A stretch of 12,987 nucleotides of DNA from Deltaproteobacteria bacterium RBG_13_52_11 (GTDB taxonomy: Bacteria; Desulfobacterota; B13-G15; RBG-16-54-18), in the NCBI GenBank assembly GCA_001797745.1, contig MGQF01000065.1, forward strand, positions 9,679-22,665. The letters run 5' to 3'. The notes below the pieces were generated by a model. It saw nothing but the letters and a program-made list of their open reading frames with translations, did no database searches and was not told the origin of the DNA. Below, piece after piece: positions 6,518 through 12,274 of the stretch (its first letter is position 1; every line of letters starts with the position of its first letter). Made by a program: the position numbers and the translations under genes.

Positions 6518-7693
6518 TTAGTCATTAATGGGAGAAGCCCCTTTGCCTTCACCTTTGTCATATTCGACAGGTTCCTCTTCGCGAGGGATGATGAGCTTAT
6601 CCCCCGGACGAAGGGGAGTTTTAGGGTCGAGACGATTCAACGCGATGATGACCGACAGGGGGACGCCGAATTGATCGGCAACAGAAGAGAGGGTATCACC
6701 CTTTTTCACCGCATAGATTTGCTCCTTTTGATCCACTACCCGATGATTGAGGAGAGGTTGGTATCGGGCCTCAAAACCCTGTGAGGCACCTTGTGGGATC
6801 AAGATGGTGTGTTTTCCCGCAGAGAGAAAATATCCCCGAATTTCGGGGTTCAAGTCCTTGATTTCCTTAAAGTCGGTCTTCGCTGCTTGGGCGATAATGC
6901 GGAGGTGCGTATCCTGCAAACAGTTAAGCTGGACCCGATCGAATTCTAACGGTGGGTAGTAATCTTCGTCAGAGAGGTGGAATCCATATCTTTTTGGGTC
7001 TGATAAAATCAGTTTGACTGTAATAATTCTGAGGACATACCTTTGGGTTTCAATGGGGAGGTAAAGATGGTAATAGTCTTTGATCCCCTGTTCTTGTATT
7101 TCCCTAGCAAGTCCCTCCCTGCCCATATTATAGGCGGCAGCAGCCAGTGTCCATGATCCAAACGCCTTATAGAGGTCCTTAAAATATCTTATAGCCGCTT
7201 GGGTAGAGGCGAATATATTTCTTCTCTCATCAATGCGACTGTTGATAACAAGACCGTACTGCCGGCCGGTATGTTCCATAAATTGCCAGAAGCCTATCGC
7301 ACCCTTTTGCGAACCAGCGTGTGGCCGAAGGGCGCTCTCGGCGAGGGTAATATATTTAAGATCGCCTGGCATCTCGTTCTTTTGCAACATCTCTTCAATG
7401 TAGGGAAGGTAGCGACGAGAGCGCTTTAACCAGAGGATTACCTGGGGTCGATCCCAGAGGGTAAGGAGGAGTTCCTTTTCTAGTCGCTCCCGAACCTCCT
7501 GATTTTCGAGGGGGACTAGTTCATCACAAAATTCCAAGGGTGTGCCTATTTTGAGAGAAGAAATGAGGGAAGAATCAGTGGGAGACTTGGGTGATTCACC
7601 AAAGATATTTGGCCACGAAAAAAGCCCTATACCGAGCAAAACAGCAAGAGGCCATTTCATAAAACGAGGCTCTTTGAGATTAATCTTTGGCAT
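6518..7693 (-). CDS. Membrane-anchored lytic transglycosylase, MltD-like, with C-terminal LysM
   Basis: Predicted to cleave peptidoglycan between MurNAc and GlcNAc with formation of 1,6-anhydroMurNAc, in the periplasm. Seen: 391 residues from the ATG at 7693. Hydrophobic segment 12-32 (signal peptide or anchor; no clear lipobox). SLT family 1 domain with catalytic Glu119 in T-L-A-E-S-A-L, then G-A-I-G-F-W-Q-F-M (131-139) and A-A-Y-N (186-189). A LysM-type repeat with Y-A-V-K-K-G-D-T-L and L-R-P-G-D-K-L-I-I-P spans about 326-370; a degenerate one may lie near 261-300. Start is uncertain: GTG 7708 (no Shine-Dalgarno), ATG 7693 and ATG 7660 are all possible. Last of three minus-strand genes (58-73 bases after the previous one, depending on start) and ended by the shared terminator. 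Confidence 0.9.
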   Translation of the reverse strand: MPKINLKEPRFMKWPLAVLLGIGLFSWPNIFGESPKSPTDSSLISSLKIGTPLEFCDELVPLENQEVRERLEKELLLTLWDRPQVILWLKRSRRYLPYIEEMLQKNEMPGDLKYITLAESALRPHAGSQKGAIGFWQFMEHTGRQYGLVINSRIDERRNIFASTQAAIRYFKDLYKAFGSWTLAAAAYNMGREGLAREIQEQGIKDYYHLYLPIETQRYVLRIITVKLILSDPKRYGFHLSDEDYYPPLEFDRVQLNCLQDTHLRIIAQAAKTDFKEIKDLNPEIRGYFLSAGKHTILIPQGASQGFEARYQPLLNHRVVDQKEQIYAVKKGDTLSSVADQFGVPLSVIIALNRLDPKTPLRPGDKLIIPREEEPVEYDKGEGKGASPIND

Positions 7694-7766
7694 CACCTTT
7701 GTTCTCACTTATTGCAATGGGGAATCTATCACCATGTGCAACAGAGAAGGAAAATCCAAGAATATA

Positions 7767-8039
7767 TCACTGATACCTCCGGGCCTTATCCAGAATTTCT
7801 CTGATATAGGGGAAAAGATAGACCTCCTCTGTGTCGAAAGACGAAAGCCCATGGGCCAAAATTTTTATCTGATCCTCCACTGGTTTAGATCGATCAATAA
7901 AGACCTTAAAGGCCCCGTTGACTTTGCAGAGACCTCCCCTCACGGAGAACTCCTCTTCTCCCAGTTTTTGATAGACAATTTCAACGCCGAGCCTCTCTGC
8001 AAGATCCTCAAGATGTTCCATAACCTGCCTGGACCGCAT
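7767..8039 (-). CDS. Small conserved-looking hypothetical protein (90 aa)
   Basis: No named family recognised. Seen: soluble, mixed alpha/beta-like 90 residues from ATG 8039, with L-A-E-R-L-G-V-E-I-V-Y, then S-V-R-G-G-L-C-K-V-N-G (one Cys), F-K-V-F-I-D-R, and a C-terminal helix ending E-V-Y-L-F-P-Y-I-R-E-I-L. The pattern 'ageing strand, Gly-Gly-x-Cys-x-Val, Ile-Asp-Arg, helix' reminds me of short uncharacterised proteins in deltaproteobacteria, but this is only an impression. ATG 8039 is preferred: GCGAGG lies about 9 bases before it, whereas the same GAGG abuts the in-frame TTG at 8048. It lies between the flavodoxin gene (59 bases upstream) and the transglycosylase gene, probably in one transcript. 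Confidence 0.75.
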   Translation of the reverse strand: MRSRQVMEHLEDLAERLGVEIVYQKLGEEEFSVRGGLCKVNGAFKVFIDRSKPVEDQIKILAHGLSSFDTEEVYLFPYIREILDKARRYQ

Positions 8040-8082
8040 ATCGATCAACCTCGCTCAAGAGTTTGATGGAGGTGTTTTTTTG

Positions 8083-8102
8083 ATAGTTCATCATTGAACT
8101 AT
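8083..8102 (-). repeat. Intercistronic inverted repeat at the flavodoxin stop codon
   Basis: ATAGTTCA (8083-8090) and TGAACTAT (8095-8102) form a perfect 8-bp inverted repeat around TCAT, overlapping the TAG of the flavodoxin gene. In the minus-strand RNA it is followed by CAAAAAAAC, not a U run, so it is not a terminator; it might stabilise the 3' end or separate expression of the two genes. Confidence 0.4.
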
Positions 8103-8587
8103 TTCATGGTGATTACCTTTTTTGCAAAGTGCCGTGCATCTTCCAAATCAGACGCATCAGGATGACCCACTGCACTCTTCGCCGTCTCAGCCCATGCCCG
8201 ATGTTCAGGTTGTTTCAGAAGGGCTTCAATGAGCTTTGGATCTACCTTCCCTCGGCACCCAAAGGTGCCGAGCACGTTTAATTTTGAGGCGAGGCTTATG
8301 GCGTGTTCGATGGCCGTGGTGGCCAGGTTCCCGCCGCGGAGCGACCCGTGCGTGGTAAACAGGGCTATCTTCTTGCCCGGGGGGACCATCTTGATGAAAT
8401 TTTCAACAGATAAAGGCACACTATGTGAATGGACTGGAAAACCGCAGAAGATAATGTCATAACCATCCGGATCTTTCACCTCATGAACGGGTAAGAACTC
8501 CTTTTCAGCCCCTATGACTTCGTAGATTGCCCGCGCTACCTTCTCCGTGTTTCCGGTCTTGGTGAAATAGGTAACCAGTACCTTCAT
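8099..8587 (-). CDS. Flavodoxin-family protein
   Basis: Predicted FMN-binding electron-transfer protein or quinone/flavin reductase of the cytoplasm. Seen: 162 residues starting M-K-V-L-V-T-Y-F-T-K-T-G-N-T-E-K; T-K-T-G-N-T is the FMN phosphate loop (9-14). D-I-I-F-C-G-F-P-V-H-S-H follows strand 3 and T-T-H-G-S-L-R-G-G (78-86) is the second isoalloxazine-side loop. The C-terminus P-D-A-S-D-L-E-D-A-R-H-F-A-K-K is typical of single-domain flavodoxins that end with a helix. GGGGGGAT just upstream of ATG 8587 is the ribosome site, and a good promoter lies at 8621-8649. First gene of a probable three-gene leftward unit. The electron partner is unknown; nothing nearby identifies it. Confidence 0.9.
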   Translation of the reverse strand: MKVLVTYFTKTGNTEKVARAIYEVIGAEKEFLPVHEVKDPDGYDIIFCGFPVHSHSVPLSVENFIKMVPPGKKIALFTTHGSLRGGNLATTAIEHAISLASKLNVLGTFGCRGKVDPKLIEALLKQPEHRAWAETAKSAVGHPDASDLEDARHFAKKVITMK

Positions 8588-8620
8588 CGCATCCCCCCTG
8601 TATCAGATAATTTTAAAATA

Positions 8621-8649
8621 ATTCTATCATGGTTTTGATGATTTTTCAA
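8621..8649 (-). promoter_or_regulatory. Sigma70-type promoter for the flavodoxin-led group
   Basis: On the minus strand TTGAAA (8644-8649, 5/6) and TAGAAT (8621-8626, 5/6) are spaced by exactly 17 bases in an AT-rich stretch. The predicted start near 8615 gives a leader of about 28 bases that includes the GGGGGG ribosome site. This is the best promoter match in the window. Confidence 0.65.
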
Positions 8650-8787
8650 TCTTCGAATCTTGCAAAGGGTAAGGTTTGCGATGAAGTGTCTTGAGACTCA
8701 AATGCTGAAAAGGAGATGTTTAAAGCGATTCCCCGCAATGTATCTATAATTCACTAATATAAATCTAGCATAACCTTAGACTAACCC

Positions 8788-8851
8788 CTTTTTATGCTCC
8801 CTGCCCTTCCTCGCATCAGCGGGGTTAAGGGAAGGGTGGGGAGCTAAAAAG
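8788..8851. repeat. Long imperfect palindrome at the border of the accessory region
   Basis: CTTTTTA (8788-8794) pairs with TAAAAAG (8845-8851); after a one-base bulge (T8795) GCTCCCTGCCCTTCC (8796-8810) pairs with GGAAGGGTGGGGAGC (8830-8844), two of the 15 pairs being G/T. That is 22 pairs around a 19-base loop, which itself holds CGC-ATCA-GCG. The T run is on the 5' side of the stem on both strands, so it is not a rho-independent terminator. It may be a remnant of a palindromic or miniature mobile element, or a structured leader of the ORF at 8879. Only one copy is seen in the window. Confidence 0.7.
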
Positions 8852-8878
8852 ACAACCACTAACAACGGAGGTTATCCG

Positions 8879-9010
8879 ATGTTAAACGGAATAGTAGTTG
8901 CATACAGTGCACCGACGGCTCGAAAGTCAATAGCGGAGTACATGCGAGACCTGCCCCATTATTATTCACTTGAACAGTCGTCTGTTTGCGAACGCCAGTT
9001 TGAGGAATGA
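8879..9010 (+). CDS. Short ORF (43 aa), possibly the 5' stub of a truncated gene
   Basis: Seen: ATG at 8879 with a strong Shine-Dalgarno CGGAGG 7 bases upstream, encoding 43 residues that begin MLNGIVVAYSAPTARKSIAE and continue Y-M-R-D-L-P-H-Y-Y-S before becoming featureless; stop TGA at 9008-9010. The last 45 bases overlap the 3' end of the radical SAM gene on the other strand. The protein-like N-terminus and good ribosome site, followed by a sudden end at the radical SAM gene, suggest a plus-strand gene cut off where foreign DNA was joined. The start weakly recalls ferrochelatase-type N-termini, but this is not enough for a call. It could also be a chance ORF. Confidence 0.35.
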   Translation: MLNGIVVAYSAPTARKSIAEYMRDLPHYYSLEQSSVCERQFEE

Positions 9011-10384
9011 GAAGAGCGTGCGTTTTTCCGAACGCAGCGACGTATATGCATACACAACTTTGAATATAGTTCGATACAGGGCATTTGGCGGAAACCTCAT
9101 AAGCCAGCGAAGAAACGGAGCCAACAACGGCATCAAAATGGCAAGCTGAAAAAAAGAATGGAGATTTAGAATAAAGTTTCTGTCGACATTCCGAAGAATC
9201 GTATCATTGAAAAAGGAGGTCGGCACGTTTTCATAGGAGAAGTTTTTGTCGAGGTAGCCTTGCGCAACAGAAAACTCCGCAAGAGCCGTTTCTGGATAAG
9301 GGGTATATATGGAGCACCAGGGGAAATCCGGACTGATCTGCAGGTTAAGATCGAGCGTTTCGAGCATTTCCTCCCTGGTTTCCGTAGGGAAGCCGACGAT
9401 GTTATATGTGCGAAAATTGATAGCATGTTTTTTCAGAAGCGCCGCTGCATCGATGATCTGTTTGTTGGAATAGCGCCGATGAAGCAACTCCCTGCGTACT
9501 CGCTCAGAACCGGATTCTATACCGAAGGCAATCATGTGGCAGTTTGTATTCCTGAACAACAGCACCAACTCCTCTGTGATTAGCTCGGGACGCGCCAGAC
9601 AGGCATAAGGAATATCGAACCGTTCACGGTACCGCATCAGAAGCTCCCGTAGCCATGGCATATCATAGCCGATCGTATCAGCGCCAAGCATTATCGCCCG
9701 TGCGGCGGGATACGCGTCACATGCTGCCTTGACTTCATCAAGCACACGGTCCACGGTGAATGAACGCACATATTTCCCTAGACCGCGGTAGATTTTTTTC
9801 TGCTTACTGTTGTGGCAATAGGTGCAGGAAAAGGGACATCCGCGCGTCATGAACACCATGGGGAAGGTATCGGATGCGATAACGGGGACATTACGATAAA
9901 TGGTATAGTCGGGAAACGACAGGCTGTCCATCGGATCGACCAGTTGCTGCATGTCGTTGTGAATGATCTCGTCTCCCCTTTTGTATGATATATTGGGAAT
10001 TGCGAACGATGTCTGCCCGGATGCAATTGTCTCAAGGAGAAGGACAAGTGGGCGTTCTCCCTCACCTCTGCAAATGAAATCGATGTGTTCGTCGCGAATG
10101 CTGTTGGGAAATAGGGTAGGATGGATGCCTCCCAGGATGATATTGTTGCTCGGAAAGCGTTGTTTGATTTCCGATGCCATCTGCAGAATTTCTTTATGGA
10201 TACCCGTCATGGTCGGGAAACCGATCAGATCAGGTTGGAAACGAGTGATCGTATCAAATACCCTTTCTGACCGATTAGTGGCAATGACCTCGTACTGATG
10301 ACCGGATGCGCGTAGCGCCCCGCACAGATAATAGATCCCCGGATAGGCAAACTGCTGGATTTGGAGAAAGAGCATTCTCGCCAT
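8966..10384 (-). CDS. B12-binding-domain radical SAM protein
   Basis: Seen: 472 residues. Residues 1-135 form a Rossmann-like cobalamin-type domain (P-D-L-I-G-F near 51-56, G-G-I-H-P-T-L-F-P 85-93, R-G-E-G-E 106-110) but without the D-x-H-x-x-G cobalamin-ligand motif. The radical SAM core follows with C183-x3-C187-x2-C190 in R-G-C-P-F-S-C-T-Y-C-H-N, binding [4Fe-4S] and SAM, then I-E-S-G-S-E (289-294) and G-F-P-T-E-T (331-336). The C-terminus (about 400-472) has hydrophobic stretches, as in family members that work at membranes. Known: such proteins (BchE/hopanoid/phosphonate-type families) methylate or rearrange unreactive carbons; orphan copies are common in polysaccharide loci. Substrate cannot be told. 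GGGAA lies about 9 bases before ATG 10384. Intact and full length, unlike its rightward neighbours. Confidence 0.88.
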   Translation of the reverse strand: MARMLFLQIQQFAYPGIYYLCGALRASGHQYEVIATNRSERVFDTITRFQPDLIGFPTMTGIHKEILQMASEIKQRFPSNNIILGGIHPTLFPNSIRDEHIDFICRGEGERPLVLLLETIASGQTSFAIPNISYKRGDEIIHNDMQQLVDPMDSLSFPDYTIYRNVPVIASDTFPMVFMTRGCPFSCTYCHNSKQKKIYRGLGKYVRSFTVDRVLDEVKAACDAYPAARAIMLGADTIGYDMPWLRELLMRYRERFDIPYACLARPELITEELVLLFRNTNCHMIAFGIESGSERVRRELLHRRYSNKQIIDAAALLKKHAINFRTYNIVGFPTETREEMLETLDLNLQISPDFPWCSIYTPYPETALAEFSVAQGYLDKNFSYENVPTSFFNDTILRNVDRNFILNLHSFFQLAILMPLLAPFLRWLMRFPPNALYRTIFKVVYAYTSLRSEKRTLFSFLKLAFANRRLFK

Positions 10385-10473
10385 GGATTTCGTTCCCGAT
10401 TCAATTCAGCATGCGTTTCTGCATACAGCGTGCGGCTCAACATAAAGCTTACGCTTCATTCCTCTTCAATCTT

Positions 10474-10630
10474 TCAGAAACTTATTTTGGACGGCATAAG
10501 CTTCCCTGTCAAGTTGACAATTTGAAAGTAGAGTTTCCGGAATAACGGCAGACGAAGAGCCTTCCCCTCAGCTATTCCCCTTGCTCTGTTCCGGTGTAGA
10601 GAATATCGTGTAGCTGTATGCCTTAGGCAT
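10474..10630 (-). pseudogene. Overlapping remnants: 20-aa start stub and a possible C-terminal tail
   Basis: Two fragments lie between the dehydratase tail and the radical SAM gene. First, ATG 10630 with TAGGAG at 10637-10642 opens MPKAYSYTIFSTPEQSKGNS and stops at 10568; good ribosome site, far too short. Second, another minus frame covering about 10590-10474 reads G-I-A-E-G-K-A-L-R-L-P-L-F-R-K-L-Y-F and then Q-I-V-N-L-T-G-K-L-M-P-S-K-I-S-F before its stop TGA (10474-10476), which looks like a genuine protein C-terminus. Together they could be a gene with most of its middle deleted and a frame change. M-P-K-A-Y-S also begins some IS630-type transposases, but nothing else supports that. Confidence 0.3.
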
Positions 10631-10656
10631 GGTAGACTCCTATGATTTTTTATCTA

Positions 10657-10944
10657 TCATAGCATAAATGGGGTATTGCTACAATCAATATGGTAAAGAT
10701 CGGACCCCCCCTCCATCTGTTTGCTTGAATAGCAGTCTGGGACGATCTTCTGAAGCATCTTTATGATAACTTGTCTCTCTTTGCCATCGACCTCGGCGAA
10801 GAATTTCTTGATATCAGCCCGCAATGCACCCAATTTTACTAGTTTGCTGCTGACCTCGGATATCTTTGGGTGGTGGGTGTTTCTGCAGCACTTTTTATTG
10901 GCTATCAATTCCTCTGATGGGGTGCCATTGACTGAAGAACGCAT
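10657..10944 (-). pseudogene. C-terminal tail of a FlaA1/CapD-type nucleotide-sugar dehydratase/epimerase
   Basis: Seen: 95 minus-strand codons with T-P-S-E-E-L-I near the start, T-H-H-P-K-I (29-ish), then a helix K-L-G-A-L-R-A-D-I-K-K-F-F and R-Q-V-I-I-K-M-L-Q-K-I-V-P-D-C, ending at a stop at 10657. Known: UDP-sugar 4,6-dehydratases/epimerases of the FlaA1/CapD/WbpM class end with G-E-K-x-x-E-E-L, then T-x-H-P-K-I, then a helical segment closing with L-V-P-E-Y. The match in order and spacing is good, so this is about the last 80 residues of such an enzyme. An in-frame TAA precedes it and no catalytic or Rossmann part is found upstream, so it is a fragment, not a gene. The full enzyme would act early in surface-polysaccharide sugar synthesis. 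Confidence 0.6.
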
Positions 10945-11008
10945 TATTTATTCAGGGTGTTCATGACTAAATTGAAGTGACTGCCTGCTCATCTGCGTCA
11001 GGCTTTGA

Positions 11009-11444
11009 CCACTTAATGCTAGGCATATCGCCCCGAGGATGCTCGAGCCCGCAAAAGTGGCCACGTGCATTATAACGGTAAAGCCAAGAGCGCCCCTGGC
11101 CGAGATGAGTGCCGCCCTCAGCCAGGGGGACCTGGCGAGAGGGACAAAACTCGCCGAGGCCCTCAATCCCCTTTTTAAGATCGTCACCGTTAAGATTATG
11201 GAGGAGTATGAGGGCTTTCAAATCCCCTGTAAGTTCAGAAACCCCTCCGCCATCAAGACCCTGATGAGGGGGTTGGGGATGCCAGTAGGACCCTGTCGGC
11301 ATCCCCCTGGGGCGGATGACCCCCAAGGCCACTGCAATAGTGAGAGCGGCAATCAGGACCGTCTACGAGAAGAACAGAAAGTTCTTGCTCCCCCCTCCAG
11401 GACTTTTATCATATAGACCTGGAGGAGCGGATTTCTCGCGATGA
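11009..11444 (+). pseudogene. Dihydrodipicolinate-synthase-family C-terminus, frameshifted
   Basis: Seen: the plus frame from 11009 reads A-E-M-S-A-A-L-S-Q-G-D-L-A-R-G (helix), L-N-P-L-F-K-I-V, then P-S-A-I-K-T-L-M-R-G-L-G-M-P-V-G-P-C-R-H-P-P-G, the typical ending of DapA/NanA-superfamily aldolase/lyase proteins (N-P-x-x-x-K-x-x-L-x-x-L-G-x-P-x-G-P-x-R-x-P). At the C5/G4 tracts around 11301-11312 the sense jumps to the next frame: R-M-T-P-K-A-T-A-I-V-R-A-A-I-R-T-V-Y-E-K, continuing to TGA 11442-11444. One extra base in a homopolymer explains this. No N-terminal half (Schiff-base Lys, Tyr) is found upstream. The stop overlaps the next ATG as ATGA, so the pair was once a coupled operon. Confidence 0.6.
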
Positions 11445-11611
11445 GCACTGCCTCTAAAGAGAAAAAGCAAAGGGGTCGTGCGACCGCGCTCCCCTTCTAT
11501 GTCTTCGATCTTCCCATCCAGGAGATCAGGAGGGGATATCGCTCCCATGTCTACTTCTGAGGGGAAAAGCTGATCCTGGAACGAGACCGCCTCAACCCCG
11601 TTGTCACCATG
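11441..11611 (+). pseudogene. N-terminal fragment of a nicotinate phosphoribosyltransferase-like protein
   Basis: Seen: ATG at 11441 (overlapping the previous TGA) opens a frame with F-Y-V-F-D-L-P-I-Q-E-I-R-R-G-Y-R-S-H-V-Y-F, an in-frame TGA at 11558-11560, then G-E-K-L-I-L-E-R-D-R-L-N-P-V-V-T-M. Known: nicotinate phosphoribosyltransferase-family proteins begin F-D-L-P-x-x-x-I-x-x-G-x-x-x-D-V-Y-F and continue with N-P-x-V-T-M-x-V-F-Q. The protein sense stops at 11611, exactly where a glycosyltransferase fragment begins on the opposite strand. The TGA could be a mutated Trp codon (TGG). About 57 codons remain of an enzyme that is normally several hundred residues long, so this is a dead fragment. 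Confidence 0.55.
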
Positions 11612-12108
11612 AGGGGAATATCCATCCCCTGCACTATCTATAATGTCACTCCCATGAACAATCATCTTTGAGGCGCATATACCAACCTTCGGTTGAATGT
11701 CCATCGCCTCCACCAGCTCCTCAAGCCACCTTTTATCTGGCACTGTATCGTTGTTTAGAAGGGCTATGTATTCACCCTCAGCATGCTTTAGCCCTTATAA
11801 ATTACCACTTGCAAAGCCTACATTTTTATTGAGAGGAATTAATTTCACAGAAGAACTTAATAGGCTTGCTTTTAAAAACTTTTCTATCTCATCCAAGAAG
11901 TTATCTGTAGATACATTGTCTATAATTAAAATTTCGAAATCTTTCAATGCAAGTTGTAGCGCATCCATCCGACCACTTACAATTGTTACATCGGCCCCAT
12001 GACTGAGAAGGCTATGAGCGAGTGCCTTCCCAATCCCTGAGGATCCCCCATCACTATCACCTTCTCGGCACGAAAATAGTTGTAGGGTGATTTGTGTGAT
12101 TTTATCAA
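11612..12108 (-). pseudogene. Chimeric pseudogene: SDR N-terminus joined in frame to a family 2 glycosyltransferase
   Basis: Seen: TTG 12108 (AAGGAG at 12116-12121, 7-base spacing) opens N-Y-F-R-A-E-K-V-I-V-M-G; a one-G deletion in the G5 run at 12045-12049 shifts the frame, which continues G-G-S-S-G-I-G-K-A-L-A, then H-G-A-D-V-T-I-V-S-G-R, the NAD(P)-binding start of a short-chain dehydrogenase. Without a further break it passes (about 11945-11975) into F-E-I-L-I-I-D-N-V-S-T-D-N, L-N-K-N-V-G-F-A-S-G-N, an in-frame TAA at 11789-11791, then L-L-N-N-D-T-V-P-D-K-R-W-L-E-E-L and V-G-I-C-A-S-K and D-S-A-G-D-G-Y-S-P-H-G, the core of a GT-A family 2 glycosyltransferase with its D-N-D-like metal site region. 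Homology ends near 11611. Two lesions make it non-functional. Confidence 0.65.
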
Positions 12109-12119
12109 ATTGATTCTCC

Positions 12120-12268
12120 TTACGAAGCAGAGATAGCCCACACGCTTGTTCTATTTGACATTTTTACCGTAAACTCTTTCTCTTCACCCATACCTGAAGA
12201 CCAAAATGCGCAGCTTCCTTAACATTGCTAAACATTCTTAGCTCTTCACCGATGAAACAATAACTCAT
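12120..12268 (-). pseudogene. Short remnants between the methyltransferase and the SDR/GT2 chimera
   Basis: ATG 12268, 6 bases after the methyltransferase stop, opens a 34-codon frame beginning MSYCFIGEELRMFSNVKEAA and ending W-V-K-R-K-S-L-R at TAA 12164-12166. In another frame G-M-G-E-E-K-E-F-T-V-K-M-S-N-R-T-S-V-W-A ends at TAA 12120-12122, directly overlapping the AAGGAG that served the SDR start. A gene that began at 12268 and ended at 12120, with its middle deleted, would explain both. Neither piece is recognised. Confidence 0.25.
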
Positions 12269-12274
12269 TATTGA

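Noticed and set aside
8788..8851. Reading the long palindrome as a rho-independent terminator
   Set aside because: On both strands the T run precedes the stem and A residues follow it, the opposite of what a terminator needs.
8879..9010. Ferrochelatase N-terminal fragment
   Set aside because: The likeness is limited to a few residues around V-V-A-Y-S-A-P and cannot support a call.
10568..10630. IS630-type transposase start (M-P-K-A-Y-S)
   Set aside because: Only six residues agree, no transposase body, inverted repeats or target duplication are visible.
10967..11332. 121-aa minus-strand open frame opposite the DapA-like remnant
   Set aside because: The plus strand reads as a recognisable DapA-family C-terminus, so the minus frame is its shadow.
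11039..11416. 125-aa plus-strand frame as an intact gene
   Set aside because: Its last 35 or so residues are out of frame; the family-like sense continues in the neighbouring frame to 11444, so it is a frameshifted fragment rather than a gene.
11363..11743. 126-aa minus-strand frame as an intact gene
   Set aside because: Only the first 45 or so residues are glycosyltransferase sequence; the rest is antisense to the phosphoribosyltransferase and DapA-like fragments.
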